From the NCBI GenBank assembly GCA_038380795.1, contig CM076263.1, forward strand, positions 11,274,709 to 11,338,708: a stretch of DNA of 64,000 nucleotides. Direction: 5' to 3'. Below, piece after piece: positions 38,810 through 50,280 of the stretch. Positions within the stretch are counted from its first letter, which is position 1, and every line of letters starts with the position of its first letter. Origin of the DNA: Pyrocephalus nanus. Taxonomy: Eukaryota > Chordata > Aves > Passeriformes > Tyrannidae. The notes below the pieces were generated by a model. The model searched no databases and was not told where the DNA came from. It saw nothing but the letters and a program-made list of their open reading frames with translations. Position numbers and translations under genes: made by a program.

Positions 38810-41800
38810 CTACAGTTCTGCTTCAGCAATATTCTCATCAGGGCAACAATAGTATTCCACAAAACAGATCTGCCCATCTTCATTCCTGATCATATACTGA
38901 AGTGAAAGAAATCCTTGAGCATCTGTTCGAATGGACACTTTACAAGATAAAGCCAATGCCTTTGTAGATGGTTTAAGCAAAGAAATCTTGTACCTACAGG
39001 GGAAAAAGAAAATAATCTGAAAAAAATACATTGTGCAAAGAAGAGCTGAAAAATTACTTCCAAACAATGCCATGGAATAAATAAAAAACAATTAGGAATA
39101 CACTTATTTGGTCTTTACCTGGTAACAACATCAGACTGATATTGTTAACACTTAGTTTTTGATTACAGACACAGACTTTTATCAGATAGGAAATATTTTT
39201 TTCCCCCATACTAGTGAAGTAAGTGTTACAGAAATGCAAGAACAGGTTTTAAACTTCCCATCAAGAACACATGACCTGGCACAGAGGGCATATGGGTCAC
39301 AGACTTCCTAACCTGTTTGTCTGAGTCTGGTTACAGTGGAATGCTTCCATCAAATCAGAGTCCCTAGGATAGTCCAGATGTGCACTTCCAGCATTTCCAA
39401 AAGTGGATAACCTGGAAGACAAAATGCACCACCTCATAATACCTGCTCACAGCTCTCTAAAAACCCATCAGAAGCAGTCACTGTGCACATCCCAATGCCT
39501 CTCTCACAAAACACAGCTGCCTGCTTCCCTGTAATTAAAAATGCTAACATGTCCAAACCATTTTCACATCTACCAAGTTCACTATGTTAATTAGATTACA
39601 TACATTTGCTATATTCATCACAATTCTTCCTGAAATGAAGCAGTATACCAAAACAGTTCCCTCCTCTCCACCCTGAGAACTTCCAGTCCTCACCAGGGGA
39701 GGACAAGCACGAACATTTGAGTTGAAAGCACTGTTTCCAGTACCTGAAGTAGGGTTTATCTGGAGACATGGTAATCTGCAGAACTTCACTAGTCATATCC
39801 AGTTCAGCAAATGCTTCTCGTAGCCCCTCTGACTGCAGGATGATTTTATTAACAACCTTTGTACTGCAGAAATCAAAATCCAACAACTCCTCAGGTTCTT
39901 GAGTGTTAATTTTGCACACTGTCACTACTCCTCCTTCCTCCAAGAACAGCATCAGGGGATAACCATAGCCACGGTAACACATCCTAAGGGCCGTTGATGT
40001 TCCTGAAAAAGAGAATGAAATATACATTCTGCAGAGAGCAAAGCTAGTGCATTTGATCACTTTAGAAAATTCACATTTTACTGGCACATGGGGCACAGAT
40101 CAATTTGATTCAGCGTGTTGTTCCAGCCTCCAATACATACATTACATGACTTAGTGCAGCCTCCTAGACACACTCCAAAGTATTATGCAGCAAAACAAAA
40201 TGATTTGTGGGTAGTCAGTTCAAATCCAAACCATTTATTCTACCAAGAAGGTTAATGTTACCTGTGACAACAAAGATGTATATGCTACAAATAATTCAGA
40301 GGAACTGGAAAATTCTTTGTGGTCCTGAGGCTCTGTGGCTCACATCATGTTGCTCTACTACTACTGTAATTTGTGCAACCTGAACTGAAGTTAATGCAGC
40401 TTAGCTTGCATTGCAGTCACAACCTCCCTTTGCAACACAATCGCCCCCTAAATATCTGGTTTCCCAAAATCACTGTGCTCTTTTGTACACTCCATTCAGG
40501 TCTTTAGGTCATTCACAACCAAAACGGCAGAGAAATGTGGAGTTCAATGCGCAGCTGCAAGGGCAGAACTGCCCAAGGAACTGCCATGGTATCACTCCAC
40601 TCCACCTGAGCACACAGTGCAGTCAGCAGCACTCACACAGCCTTGCAAGTATTCACAGGAAATACACCACACCTGGCAAAGAGCTGGTGCCAAAAATGGT
40701 CAGGCAGTCAAGAAGAACAGACAAATTGATCCGGAACATCACTGATTCCTCCTGAACAGCAAATTCCTGAAAAATTTCTGCCTGTAAGTTAAAGAGATGA
40801 AAAATGGGATGTTTCTCCAATTATTTTACAGTTTTCACTTATTTCCTAAAATTCAGAGCTTTCTCTTTCAGAAATCAGCCCCACTCAAAGTGGTTTCTAC
40901 ATGTAACACAGTCTCAATTATAATAAAAAGGATCTTCATCCTCAAAAATCAGGTCACAGTCAAAACAAGGTAGCACAGCATAAGCATGAAAACCTAGACA
41001 CTTGCCTTTTATGCTTTAAAAACAAGCTACAAACGTTAAAGCCTAAAGCTGCCTACTTCTGGAGCTAGAAACATTCATGGAACTATACAATGTGTTACCC
41101 TTCTCCAGAAACAATACTTACTTTTCTTCACTCAAAGCATGAACAAACATTTCAACTAATAAAAGAATCTAAGAACAGAACACTGAGTTCACCACACTGA
41201 AATATTCACTGAACCCTGCCTTTGAGTAGCCCAATGGGGGTAAACTGCTCTACACATTCCCATTTGCCACTGGCACTCACTGCTTTGTAGCCCTTGCAGG
41301 AACAGAGTATCTCAGAAATAAAGCAGGGTGACATGAGCTGCATTTGGAAAAGCAGTTACGTGTTTTACTGGTCACCCAGAGGGCAAACCCCATCCTGGAG
41401 CACACTGAGCACAGCACAACCATCTTAGCCCAGCTGGTAACTTCAGATGAGTAGCTATGAATCTCTGCTCTCTTTCACAGCTGACATAAACCCTTTTGTC
41501 TTTGGGATGAGACATAACAAAACCACTTAAAGATGGATAATCTGACAAGTTGCTTGTGCACAGCATTGCCAGAAGGAGCCATGGGCCTGGCAGGTGCCAA
41601 GACATTAAAAAAAGGTGTCAGCCCAGCAGGCTGGCAGGTGTGCAGGAACACACGAGACACAGGGGTTGGCCTTTCGGCAGCATGGACACCACATAAATCA
41701 CGGCAGCCTCACTGTGGCCCTTCCTCTATGCCAGGTCCTGCCCCTGCGCCACAGTTCTGCAAAGTCTCCCCTCCTCTGCAGGTAAACACAGAATCATAGC

Positions 41801-42515
41801 ATTCTTAGGGTTGGAAGGGATCGCTGGATCTCAGTGACCTCAACCAAGGAAGGTCACCTACTGCAGGTGACACAGGAACACGTCCAGGGGGGTCTTGAAT
41901 GTCTCCATGGGGGGAGACTCCACGATTCCCTGGGCAACTGTTCTAGTGCTCTGCCACCCTCAATGTAAAAAAGTTCTTCCCCATGTTGAGGCGGAACTTC
42001 TTGTGTTTTGGTTTATGGCCACTGCTCCTCGTCCTGTTGCTGGGCACCACTGGAAAGAGTCTGGCATCACTCTCCTTTGAAATATTTATATGCATTAATG
42101 AGATCTCAGCTTTCTCTTCCCTAAACAGGCTCAGCTCCCGTAGTCTCTCCTCATACGAGAGATGCTCCAGACCTTTAAGTATCTCTGTGGCCTCCGCTGC
42201 GCCCTCTCTAGCGGTTCCTCGTCTTTCCTGTACTGAGGAGCCCAGAACTGGACACAGGCGGTACCCGGGAGCTTTCTAAGGTCTCCCACAGCGGTGCCCT
42301 CCCCCTCGCCGATGTCCCACCTGGATGAAGGCGTTGGCCTGGATGCACTTGGCATCCTCCACAGTGACGCGCAGCCCGCTGGCCGTGGCGAAGCACGTGG
42401 CGTGGTCCTGGAAGTGCACGGCCCGCAGGAGGCTGGAGAGGTGCCGCGCGTTGTCCAGGCTGGCGGACAGCACGAAGGGCTCGCCGCTGGCGGGCGGCGG
42501 CGCCGAGAACGGCAT
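38810..42515 (-). CDS. RAD1: Cell cycle checkpoint protein RAD1, complete
   Basis: RAD1 is a PCNA-like subunit of the RAD9-RAD1-HUS1 (9-1-1) clamp, loaded at damaged DNA to activate ATR signalling. Coding exons on the minus strand, in order: 42515-42321, 40781-40673, 40002-39744, 39411-39313, 38993-38810. All have AG/GT borders and matching phases, giving 281 residues plus TAG, against 282 in human. The protein starts MPFSAPPPASGEPFVLSASL and contains HATCFAT, the EIFQEF block, the long conserved run around GYGYPLMLFLEEGGVVTVC, SELDMTSEVLQ-like text (AELDMTSEVLQITMSPDKPY), and the C-terminal GFLSLQYMIRNEDGQICFVE. The short second exon (109 bp) was found only by reading the reverse strand. The start ATG is the first in frame and lies 126 bp from the divergent BRIX1 start. 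A CR1 sits in the first intron close to the exon 1 donor. The gene looks intact. Confidence 0.96.
41788..42275 (-). mobile_element. CR1 LINE 3' part, antisense, in RAD1 intron 1
   Basis: The plus strand opens with the complement of the CR1 3' end (AGAATCATAGCATTCTTAGG, GGTTGGAAGGGAT) and proceeds through the complement of the CR1 3' UTR and C-terminal ORF2 text, ending in CCCAGAACTGGACACAGGCGG. It shares the orientation of RAD1, so it is read sense in the RAD1 pre-mRNA. Its 5' end is only about 45 bp downstream of the RAD1 exon 1 splice donor. Confidence 0.9.
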
Positions 42516-42641
42516 GGCCGGATGCGGGGCAGGAGAGAAGGGGCGGCAGAGGGGCGGGACGGAAGGGGCGGTGCAGGAAGCGGGAGCGGAGGAAGTGCGA
42601 GCGCAGGAAAGCGGGGCAGGACACACGTGGAGTGCGGCGAC
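42516..42641. promoter_or_regulatory. Bidirectional RAD1/BRIX1 promoter
   Basis: 126 bp separate the two start codons. The space is GC- and CpG-rich with no TATA box. Visible candidate sites are GC boxes (GGGGCGG at about 42,540 and 42,551), an ETS-like GGAAGTG at 42,591-42,597, and a palindromic E-box CACGTG at 42,624-42,629. E-boxes of this type bind MYC/MAX or USF and are common at ribosome biogenesis genes, fitting BRIX1. The same head-to-head pairing exists in human. Both 5' UTRs must be very short or the transcripts overlap. Confidence 0.8.
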
Positions 42642-45600
42642 ATGGCAGCGGGCAAGAGGAAGCGTGGGGCGCTCCCGGCGGGAAAGGGGAAGCGCGCCAG
42701 GACCGGCCCCAGCGCGGCAGAGGCGGAGGCGGCCCCGGCCGGAGCCCCGCAGGAATACAGCATCCCGCCGCCCGTGTCCCAGGTACCGCCGCAGAGCGCG
42801 GCTCCTCCCGAGGCCTTCGGCCTGCCCGGGGCTCCGGGGCTCGGGCTGCCTACGGGAACGCCGCTGTTTGGCTGATTCCTAATCTTTTATAATCCCAGCG
42901 GGAGTAGGAGTAACGCGGTGCTGTGTTGTGTCTGGGGGGTACGCGAGGGGCGTTGTTCTGGTCGGTGTAAGTAAGATGGGTTAGCGTGACCTCAGAAGGA
43001 CTCGGAAGAGTGGGGTAATTCTGTTGTGTACAAAGGGTATGTGGAAACGGTGCCTGTTCCATTTAGGAGTGATCCTGAGGAGGTTTCAGTAATTGCTTTA
43101 TAGGTTGCGTTCCAGAAAAGCAAAGATTAGCACGGGTAGGGCGGAGATGTCGTCGGATGCCCACGGGTAGGAAAGGCGGAGCTGTGCTCTGGGGCTGTAC
43201 CTGAGCTCGTTCTGCAGGGAAGGAGAGGTGGCCTTTGTGAATAAGTAGTGCACATGGCTTTTAATACTGTGGTGCGAGGGAAAGGCTTTAGGTGGGAGCA
43301 GACCGGAGCAGGAGGGAGGACAGTCCCTCCTGTGAAAGCAAGGCCCCTGCATTCTCTAGGGAAGCCACCGCTCTTGCTGGGTGGGCAGATAATAACAAAT
43401 GTGGGTTTTGTAGCTACTGTCCGAACACTTATTTTTGCTGTGTTGTAGTAGTATTAAGGCTAGAAACTTCTCAGGTAACTTTTTGTGTCTTTTTCCTAGG
43501 GTAAATGGAAGAACAAGGAGCGAGTGCTGATATTCTCTTCTCGTGGAATCAATTTCAGAACAAGGCACCTAATGCAGGACTTAAGAACACTGATGCCTCA
43601 CTCTAAAGCAGGTAGGGTTAAGCGTCATTCCTTATTTATATTTTCAAAATACTTTTAAGCCAAGAACTTAAGGCAACCTGCTCTTTATTTTTTTTTAATA
43701 TGGTACATAAATGCTTTGATGAAACTTGTTTCTGAAGCAAACACCAAACCCCTTTTGAGCCAACAAATACAGCACCTTCACATCTTAATATTTCCTGAGA
43801 CATTAATCCTGTGGCATCAGTCCTGCAAGTGCCCAGTTTTGCTGCTATGCTTGTTTATTCCGTAACAGGATTGAAAGTTTTTGGTTCTAAACTTGTAAAA
43901 TTTTTGCGAAAGGACTGACTGTTAAAAGGATGTCTTGTTTTAAATTGTCTTTCCAGCCTTGTAAATGTTGTTCTTACCTTCCAGATACTAAAATGGACCG
44001 TAAAGACCAGCTGTTTGTAATTAATGAGGTAACCAAGGATTTTTCTAGTGCTGATTTTCTTTTTTAAAATTTTCTATGAAAATTCAAAGTGCAAGGGAAA
44101 AGGGCAGCCAAATTCAGAGGATATCATACTAGTTATAGGAGTTGTATAATTTCCTAGGTGAAAATTATTGATATTTAAAACCACTTGTGTTAAAGCAAGA
44201 AGTTGAATTTTGATGAATGAAACCAAAATTAAACTTTAAATTAAACGTAGATTTTTGTTACGAAGAAATAAAACCTTCTTTGTAGGTGAAAGTTCATACT
44301 TGAAGAATGCAGGACAATGCAATGCCAGCCCAAGCAATGTATTAAGATATTGGTAGTGCTGAACCTAGGACCTAATGTTACAGCTCCTGCTCTCAAGTTT
44401 ATGCCTGGAGAGCTTATCAGGTTGTTTGTAGCTTTAATGAAGTTACTACTCTTTAATAATGATGTGAGGTTTTTCAACAAAACAAGTGCTTCAGCTCAAG
44501 TTTGAGGATCATTAGGTGGAACTTAATAAGTCAAAACCTTTGCTTTTGAACTTGTATTTTGGCGAGGGGAAAATTGAAGTGATGAATGTGGAAGGTTTTC
44601 AGTAATATCTTCAGAATGTTTGTAAACAGCTAATTTGAGATGTCTTGTGTAGGTGTGTGAAATGAAAAACTGCAATAAGTGCATCTTTTTTGAAGCCAAA
44701 AAGAAACAGGATCTCTACATGTGGTAAGGAAATGCTGTGTTTTGTTACATTTCTATATATAGCTGCAAATGCTTCAGTTTTAGCTTAAATTTCTTACTGT
44801 AATAGTGAAGATGCATGAAATAGCGTTGCTTAGTTAAATCTGTTCTAATATTGCACTTCTGTGGATAGTGGAAGTTTACAATGCAAGACCAGCTTTTGTA
44901 GACTGTTTACACAGGCATTTTACAAAATTATTTAGAAAGCAGGTATTTATGAATATGTTAAAGGAACTCAGTAATGTTATGAAAGCAATCAAAATTACTT
45001 CAATAGAGGAGTTGAGGGTGTACTGTGGAAATCCAGCATACCTTCTGGCTACTGTAATGTTTTTCTTTTCTGTCTTCCCCACCACCTGTCCTCCACAGGC
45101 TTTCAAACACACCACAGGGACCATCAGCTAAATTCTTAGTGCAGAATGGTAAGCCGGTTGACATTGTTGTGTTTGTACTCTTGCTTCTTTGTCTGTACGG
45201 TTTTCTGTAAGTACTAAAATGATGCCTTTGTAAAAATCACTGTAGTTCACACGCTGGCTGAATTGAAGATGACGGGAAATTGCCTAAGAGGCTCACGGCC
45301 CCTCTTGTCTTTTGATCCAGTAAGTAAAGTTTCCATTTCATTGACTTTGCTTTTGTTCTCTTTGCATGACTGCTGCATTTAGATTTGTATGTAAAATTCA
45401 ATTTTTATTCTTTGTAGATATTTGACAAGGAGCCACACTATGCCCTGCTAAAAGAATTGTTTATTCAGGTCAGTCTGTAGTTCTGCTGTCGGATGTTTCT
45501 TCTTCACTGGAAGTGTTCTTTGGCAACATACTTCAAAATCTCAAGTGTTTTTTCAAGCAGCAGTTTAATCCTTCTAAACTTTCAAAAAGTTCTCCAACGA

Positions 45601-47067
45601 TTTGGGTCATGCTCTCAATGTGACTTGAGCACTTGTTCTTAAGTTCTGAGTTTTGAAATGTAACCTGGGATTGGGATCTTAGTAAATTAAGACAAATTTA
45701 AACTGAGCCATTTATGCTTGACCTCTTAAACTGTAGATATTCAGAAATGCTCCCTCTTATTACAGATATTTAGTACACCGCAGTATCACCCCAAAAGCCA
45801 ACCTTTTGTCGACCACGTGTTCACCTTCACCGTTACAGATGAGAGGATCTGGTTTCGGAATTACCAGGTTAGTGGTCTCTCTTAGCTCTTCAGAAGGAGC
45901 TCAGTGGAGTAATTTCATATCAAATGTGTTAATTAAAGTGAGAAGAATCATTTTTATTGGAATACACCAACCTCTAGTGCTTCCAGATTCAGTCCTGATA
46001 CCATTTACCTTCTCCTGTATCTCTGGAGAGATGTGGTTCAGTGAGTTGTGGTTCTGTGATGGATGTCTTTGTAATGGGAATTACTACCCAAAGCCTACAC
46101 TTTGCCCTGTAACCTTACTTGCTGCTTTGACCCAAAGCGAGCTGGAGCTTACTTTCTAAAGGAGGAATTTACAAATGCCTGGTACTCCCTGAAAGCTGGC
46201 TTGAACCTAAAAGAACTGCTTTATGTACAACAAGTGTAGCCTGTTAGCTTCAGGGGCCGTATATCTCAGATTTAAATTCAGTTGTGCCTTACCATTGCAA
46301 GGTGCCTACAAGGTCGTATACTGGGATTTGATCCATGAGAATTTAAGGAACTCTTCTTTTTATTGCAGATAATAGAAGAAGATGCATCTCTGGTAGAAAT
46401 TGGGCCTCGTTTTGTTCTAAACCTTATAAAAATCTTTCAAGGTAGTTTTGGAGGGCCAACGCTGTATGAAAATCCTCATTACCAGTCCCCAAATATGGTA
46501 AGCAGTTCTTTGTTTTCTCTTTCATTCAGCAACTAATTTGAAAACCAATGTCTCTGCAAGAGCATCACACATGCCCTCCTCCAAGACCTTTCATAGAAAA
46601 GAGCCCCAACTGATAATAGTTCCAGAACAGAGTAATTTTTTAATTTATAATCCCGTAAGCATGTAATGAATACAGAAATGATGTCACTGAAAAGATGGCA
46701 TTACATTGAGGATTTTGACCAGTAAGCAGAGAAATTACCGTGTGTTTCTGTATTGCTTATTTGAAACATGTTCAAATTTAAATTCTTATTTTTATAGCAT
46801 CGACGGCTGCTAAGACTGTCAGTGGCAGCGAAGTTTAGAGAGAAACAGCATGTGAAAGAAGTGCAAAAGGAGAAGAAAAAAGCAAGCAAGGTCCTTGTAA
46901 AGGAAGATCCTACGGAAGTGGTCTTTGAAACTCCAGCTGAAGAAAAGCCAGTGGAAATACAGCTTGTGAAACCAGAGTCAAAGCCAATTGTTAAAGATAA
47001 AAAGAAACTACGCAAAATTCAGAGGAAGAAGCAAAAAAAGTTATTCAGAACTGAATCATCAGCATGA
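42642..47067 (+). CDS. BRIX1: Ribosome biogenesis protein BRX1 homolog, complete
   Basis: BRIX1 is a nucleolar factor needed for 60S subunit assembly and the founding member of the Brix-domain family. Exons: 42642-42782, 43500-43611, 43985-44028, 44653-44723, 45099-45148, 45246-45319, 45418-45468, 45766-45867, 46369-46497, 46798-47067. Phases all join, giving 347 residues plus TGA, against 353 in human. A basic N-terminus (KRKRGALPAGKGKRAR) precedes the Brix domain, roughly residues 55-250, with the landmarks RVLIFSSRGINFRTRHLM, GPSAKFLVQN, NCLRGSRPLLSFDP and EIGPRFVLNLIKIFQGSFGG. The C-terminal exon is charged, keeps TPAEEKP-IEIQ-like text, and ends in a lysine/arginine-rich nucleolar-type signal. 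The start chosen is the only ATG in frame with the domain next to the shared promoter. The sequence shows no damage. Confidence 0.97.
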
Positions 47068-47154
47068 ATGTTACAAGGGATGAAACTAGGTGTATGGACA
47101 TAATATTGTAAATAATTTGTTTTTACAGGCTGAACTATCTGGAGTTCAGTTTTA

Positions 47155-47160
47155 ATTAAA
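47155..47160 (+). promoter_or_regulatory. Candidate BRIX1 polyadenylation signal (ATTAAA)
   Basis: Common variant signal about 90 bp after the BRIX1 stop, followed by a T-rich stretch. It implies a short 3' UTR that ends before the CR1 remnants begin. Confidence 0.55.
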
Positions 47161-47234
47161 AAATATCCTTTTTTTATTAAGACTTTGTGTTTATTAGGAT
47201 TCTTTTTTTGTCTTCTGGGATTCTGAGTTTTGAA

Positions 47235-48070
47235 AAATATGGCATCCCGTCCAACCCAACCTTCAACACTTCCATGAATGGGTCATCCACAACTGCTCTG
47301 GGTGATGTGCTCCTGTGCCTCGCCATCCCCCCCCCGTAAAGCTGTTTTTTTCCCTAATATCTGAAGTCTGATTCCAAGACACCTTCCTTGACTGATGTTA
47401 ATAAGTAGTTACAGATGTCTCTAGGGTTATTTCTTAAGCTACTTCACAGTTCCAGACCTCATGACCTGGTTCTTCCACTGCCTGGCTGTCTCCCTGGGCA
47501 TTCCCCCAACTTGCCTGTGTTTCAAGGCCTTGCTTATGTCCTATTTCTGTTTGATTGCTCTGTTTCGTTTTCTAGCATCTTAGGGCTGAGCAGGCATAGG
47601 TTCCAGAGAGGAAGCTGACCTGTTAAGTGCTAAATATCACCCCACCCAGAGGGTGATCAGTATGATCTCTGCAACAAATGGTCTGTGGGTCATCTGATTG
47701 GAAAGAAAGATGTGAATTTCTTCAGCACAGGCAGCTGCTAAGTGAATAAAATTAGCTCTAAAGCAGTCAAAACCCCTGTGAAAAAGTGATACATGTAGTG
47801 AGGTCCCCCCACAGCCCTCACGACCTTTCTCCATCTTGCTTGTCCTCCTCCTGATAAACTCCAATATCTTTACATCCTTCTATTGAGGTGATCCAAACTG
47901 AACACTATTCCAGATGAGGCTGCCACAGAGCAGAGCAGGAAATCCCTTCCTTTGCCTGTCTGCCTGATGCTCCCCAGGACACGGTTGGCCCTTCTGGCTG
48001 CTGGGGCACTGCTGACTCATATTCACTTGTCATCTTTAGGTGACACAGCGAGATCAGGACAGCCAGATTT
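47235..48070 (-). mobile_element. Degenerate antisense CR1 fragments
   Basis: CR1-like complement text occurs at 47,235-47,380 (CCAACCTTCAACACTTCCATG, ATCCACAACTGCTCTGGG) and again at 47,860-48,070 (AACTGAACACTATTCCAG, ACGGTTGGCCCTTCTGGCTG). The stretch between is unassigned. These pieces are old and lie in the opposite orientation to the tandem array that follows. Confidence 0.65.
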
Positions 48071-48147
48071 CATGGTCTGATCCAAAGCTTTCTTCATGCA
48101 GTGCCCACTCATGCACACCTGATCTACAGAAAAAGTGGCTTGGGCTA

Positions 48148-48187
48148 ACTAGCAAATTTGCAGATGACACCAAGCTGTGGGGGAGAG
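48148..48187 (+). mobile_element. CR1 RT-motif fragment at the left junction of the array
   Basis: Encodes the CR1 KFADDTKL active-site segment and is then joined abruptly to TAGACAGGGATAAG, which in a full unit lies well upstream of it. The catalytic FADD reads intact here, whereas the array units read FAND, so this piece comes from a different CR1 copy or predates the array's founder. Confidence 0.75.
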
Positions 48188-48239
48188 TAGACAGGGATAA
48201 GAAGCTGAATAGCCCCCCTGTAATCCAGGAGGAAACAGT

Positions 48240-49470
48240 GAGCGACCTGCTGAGCCACCTGGATCCTCACAAGTCTATGGGACCAGAGGGGTTCCATCCT
48301 AGGGTGATGAGGGAGCTGGTGGAGGAGCTCACCAAGCCGGTCTCCATCATTTACCAACAGTCCTGGCTCTCTGGGGAGGTCCCAGATGATTGGAAGTTGG
48401 CCAATGTCACACCCATCCACAAAAAGGGCTGCAAGGAGGACTCAGGAAACTCCAGGCCTGTCAGCCTGACCTCAGTGCCTGGCAAGGTTCTGGAGCAGAT
48501 CATCCTGAGTGCAATCACACGGCACCTACAGGAGCAGATCATCCTGAGTGCAATCACACGGCACCTACAGGATGGACAAGGGATCAGAGCCAGACAGCAA
48601 AGGTTCAGGAAGGGCAGGTCCTGTTTGACCAACCTGATTTCCTTTTATGATCAAGTGGCCCACCTGGTAGATGAGGGGAAGGCTGTGGATGTGTCTATCT
48701 GGACTTCAGCAAAGCCTTTGACACCGACTCCCACAGCAGATTCCTGAAAAAGCTGCAGCCCATGGCTTGGACAGGGCACTCTGTGCTGGGTTAAGAACTG
48801 GATGGATGGCGGGAACCCAGAGAGTAGTGGTGAATGGGTCTGCATCCAGCTGGTGTTTGGTCACCAGTGGTGTCCCCCAGGGATCAGTGTTGGGCCCAGT
48901 CCTGTTTAACATCTTTACTGATGATGTGGATGAGGGGAATGAGTCCATCATTAGCAAATTTGCAAACGACACCAAGTTGGGAGGGAGTGTCGACCTGCTG
49001 GAAGGCAGGAGGGCTCTGCAGAGGGACCTGGATAGGCTGGAGAGTTGGGCTGATTCCAATGGGATGAGGTTCAACAAGGCCAAGTGCCGGGTCCTGCACT
49101 TTGGCCACAACAACCCCCTGCAGCACTACAGGCTGGGCACAGAGTGGCTGGAGAGCAGCCAGGCAGAAAGGGACCTGGGAGTTTGGATTGACAGGAAGCT
49201 GAACATGAGCCAGTGTGTGCCCAGGTGGCCAAGAAGGCCAATGGCATCCTGGCCTGCATCAGGAACAGTGTGGCCAGCAGGAGCAGGGAAGTGATTCTTG
49301 CCCTGTACTCAGCGCTGATGAGGCCACACCTGGAGTGCTGTGTCCAGTTCTGGGCCCCTCAGTTCAGGAAGGATATTGAGGTGCTGGAGCAGGTCCAGAG
49401 AAGAGCAACCAAGCTGGTGAAGGGACTTGAGCACAAATCCTATGAGGAAAGGCTGAGGGAGCTGGGGTAG
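48240..49470 (+). pseudogene. CR1 ORF2 reverse transcriptase, disabled (representative copy)
   Basis: The CR1 LINE protein supplies endonuclease and reverse transcriptase for target-primed insertion; only RT-side sequence is here. In order: the conserved PIHKKG and NSRPVSLTSVPGK blocks, then a frameshift between GKAVDV and the DFSKAFDT block near 48,690, the [16 protein letters not shown] motif (about 48,870), and the active-site segment at about 48,955, where the expected FADD reads FAND (AAC at 48,964-48,966). A second frameshift follows LNMSQ at about 49,213, before the [20 protein letters not shown] block, and TAG at 49,468-49,470 interrupts ...LRELG|FSLEKRR. The same lesions recur in units 2-5 at the corresponding positions. 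The loss of a catalytic aspartate plus frameshifts means no active enzyme. Confidence 0.92.
48493..48570 (+). repeat. 39-bp in-frame tandem duplication, unit 1
   Basis: Two exact copies of a 39-bp block, 48,493-48,531 and 48,532-48,570, repeating 13 codons (EQIILSAITRHLQ) of the RT domain. Units 3 and 4 also have it; units 2, 5 and 6 have a single copy. Confidence 0.95.
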
Positions 49471-49848
49471 TTTAGCCTGGAGAAGAGAAGGCTCAGGAGT
49501 GACCTCCTCACTCTCTACGACTACGTGAAAGGAGGTTGTAGCCGGGGGGGGTCGGTCTCTCCTCTCAGGCAACCACCAGTAGGACATGAGGGCATGGGCT
49601 TAAGCTCTGCCAGGGGAGGTTTGGATTGGATATTAGAAAGAAATTCATTACAGAGAGGGTAATCAGACATTGGAATGGGCTGCCCAGAGAGGTGGTGGAT
49701 TCTCCATCCCTGGAGGTATTTAAGAAGAGACTGCATGTGGCACTTAGTCCTGTAGTCTAGTAACTGTGGTGGTATTGGATCGAGAGTTGGACCTGATGAT
49801 CTCAGAGGTTCTTTTGAACCTGGCTGATTCTTTGATTCTATGAATCAA

Positions 49849-50280
49849 AGCAGGAGAAGGCAAGTGGAAATCTATAAGCAGCCCCACAGTGGGTTGAAAC
49901 AAAGCACGCAGAGGAAAGATGCCTGCATTGTTTAGTTGTGAGTCAGGGAGAAAACAGGGCTTTAAAGTGCATTTTGCAGTTCTGGTCCATGTCTCCCCTT
50001 CTTGATTTGTTTCTCCCTCCAGTCTCCCAGCGCTGGGAACTCAAATATTCCCAGGGGAGAGAGAAGCAGCTACTGCATTACTCAAGGAGCCAAGAGATAC
50101 TGTAGTGCTACAGATGAAAGGGCTATGTGACCGTCTTGGGACAGACTTCCCATTTATAACAGCCAGCCCAAGATCACCGCACTTCAGGATATTTTGGTTT
50201 TCTCCTCTTGCATCTTCTGTCAAAGAGAGCTGTATCTGACACTGGAGGAGAGGATACCTTCAGGAGCCACAGCGACCTAC
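49849..50280 (+). repeat. Non-CR1 (or unassigned) spacer within the unit
   Basis: Starts just after the CR1 3' terminus (GATTCTATGAATCAAAG) and runs to about where CR1 ORF2-like text resumes ([18 protein letters not shown]). I recognise no family. It contains a TTTATAA at about 50,152. The same segment recurs at 2.6-kb spacing in units 2-5 (starting near 52,450, 55,090, 57,730 and 60,331). It may be the original genomic flank captured in the first duplication, or the 5' region of this CR1 subfamily. Confidence 0.6.

Noticed and set aside
42131..42763. 210-residue minus-strand frame covering the RAD1 start
   Set aside because: It is a different frame through GC-rich promoter DNA, RAD1 exon 1 and the antisense CR1; the real RAD1 exon uses another frame.
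42294..42882. 185-193-residue plus-strand frames in the CpG island
   Set aside because: They are shadows caused by high GC content. Only the frame from the ATG at 42,642 leads to BRIX1, and it stops being coding at the donor at 42,783.
48767..49294. Repeated 175-residue frames as members of a tandem gene family
   Set aside because: They are fragments of CR1 ORF2 bounded by frameshifts, with the active site mutated; not host genes.
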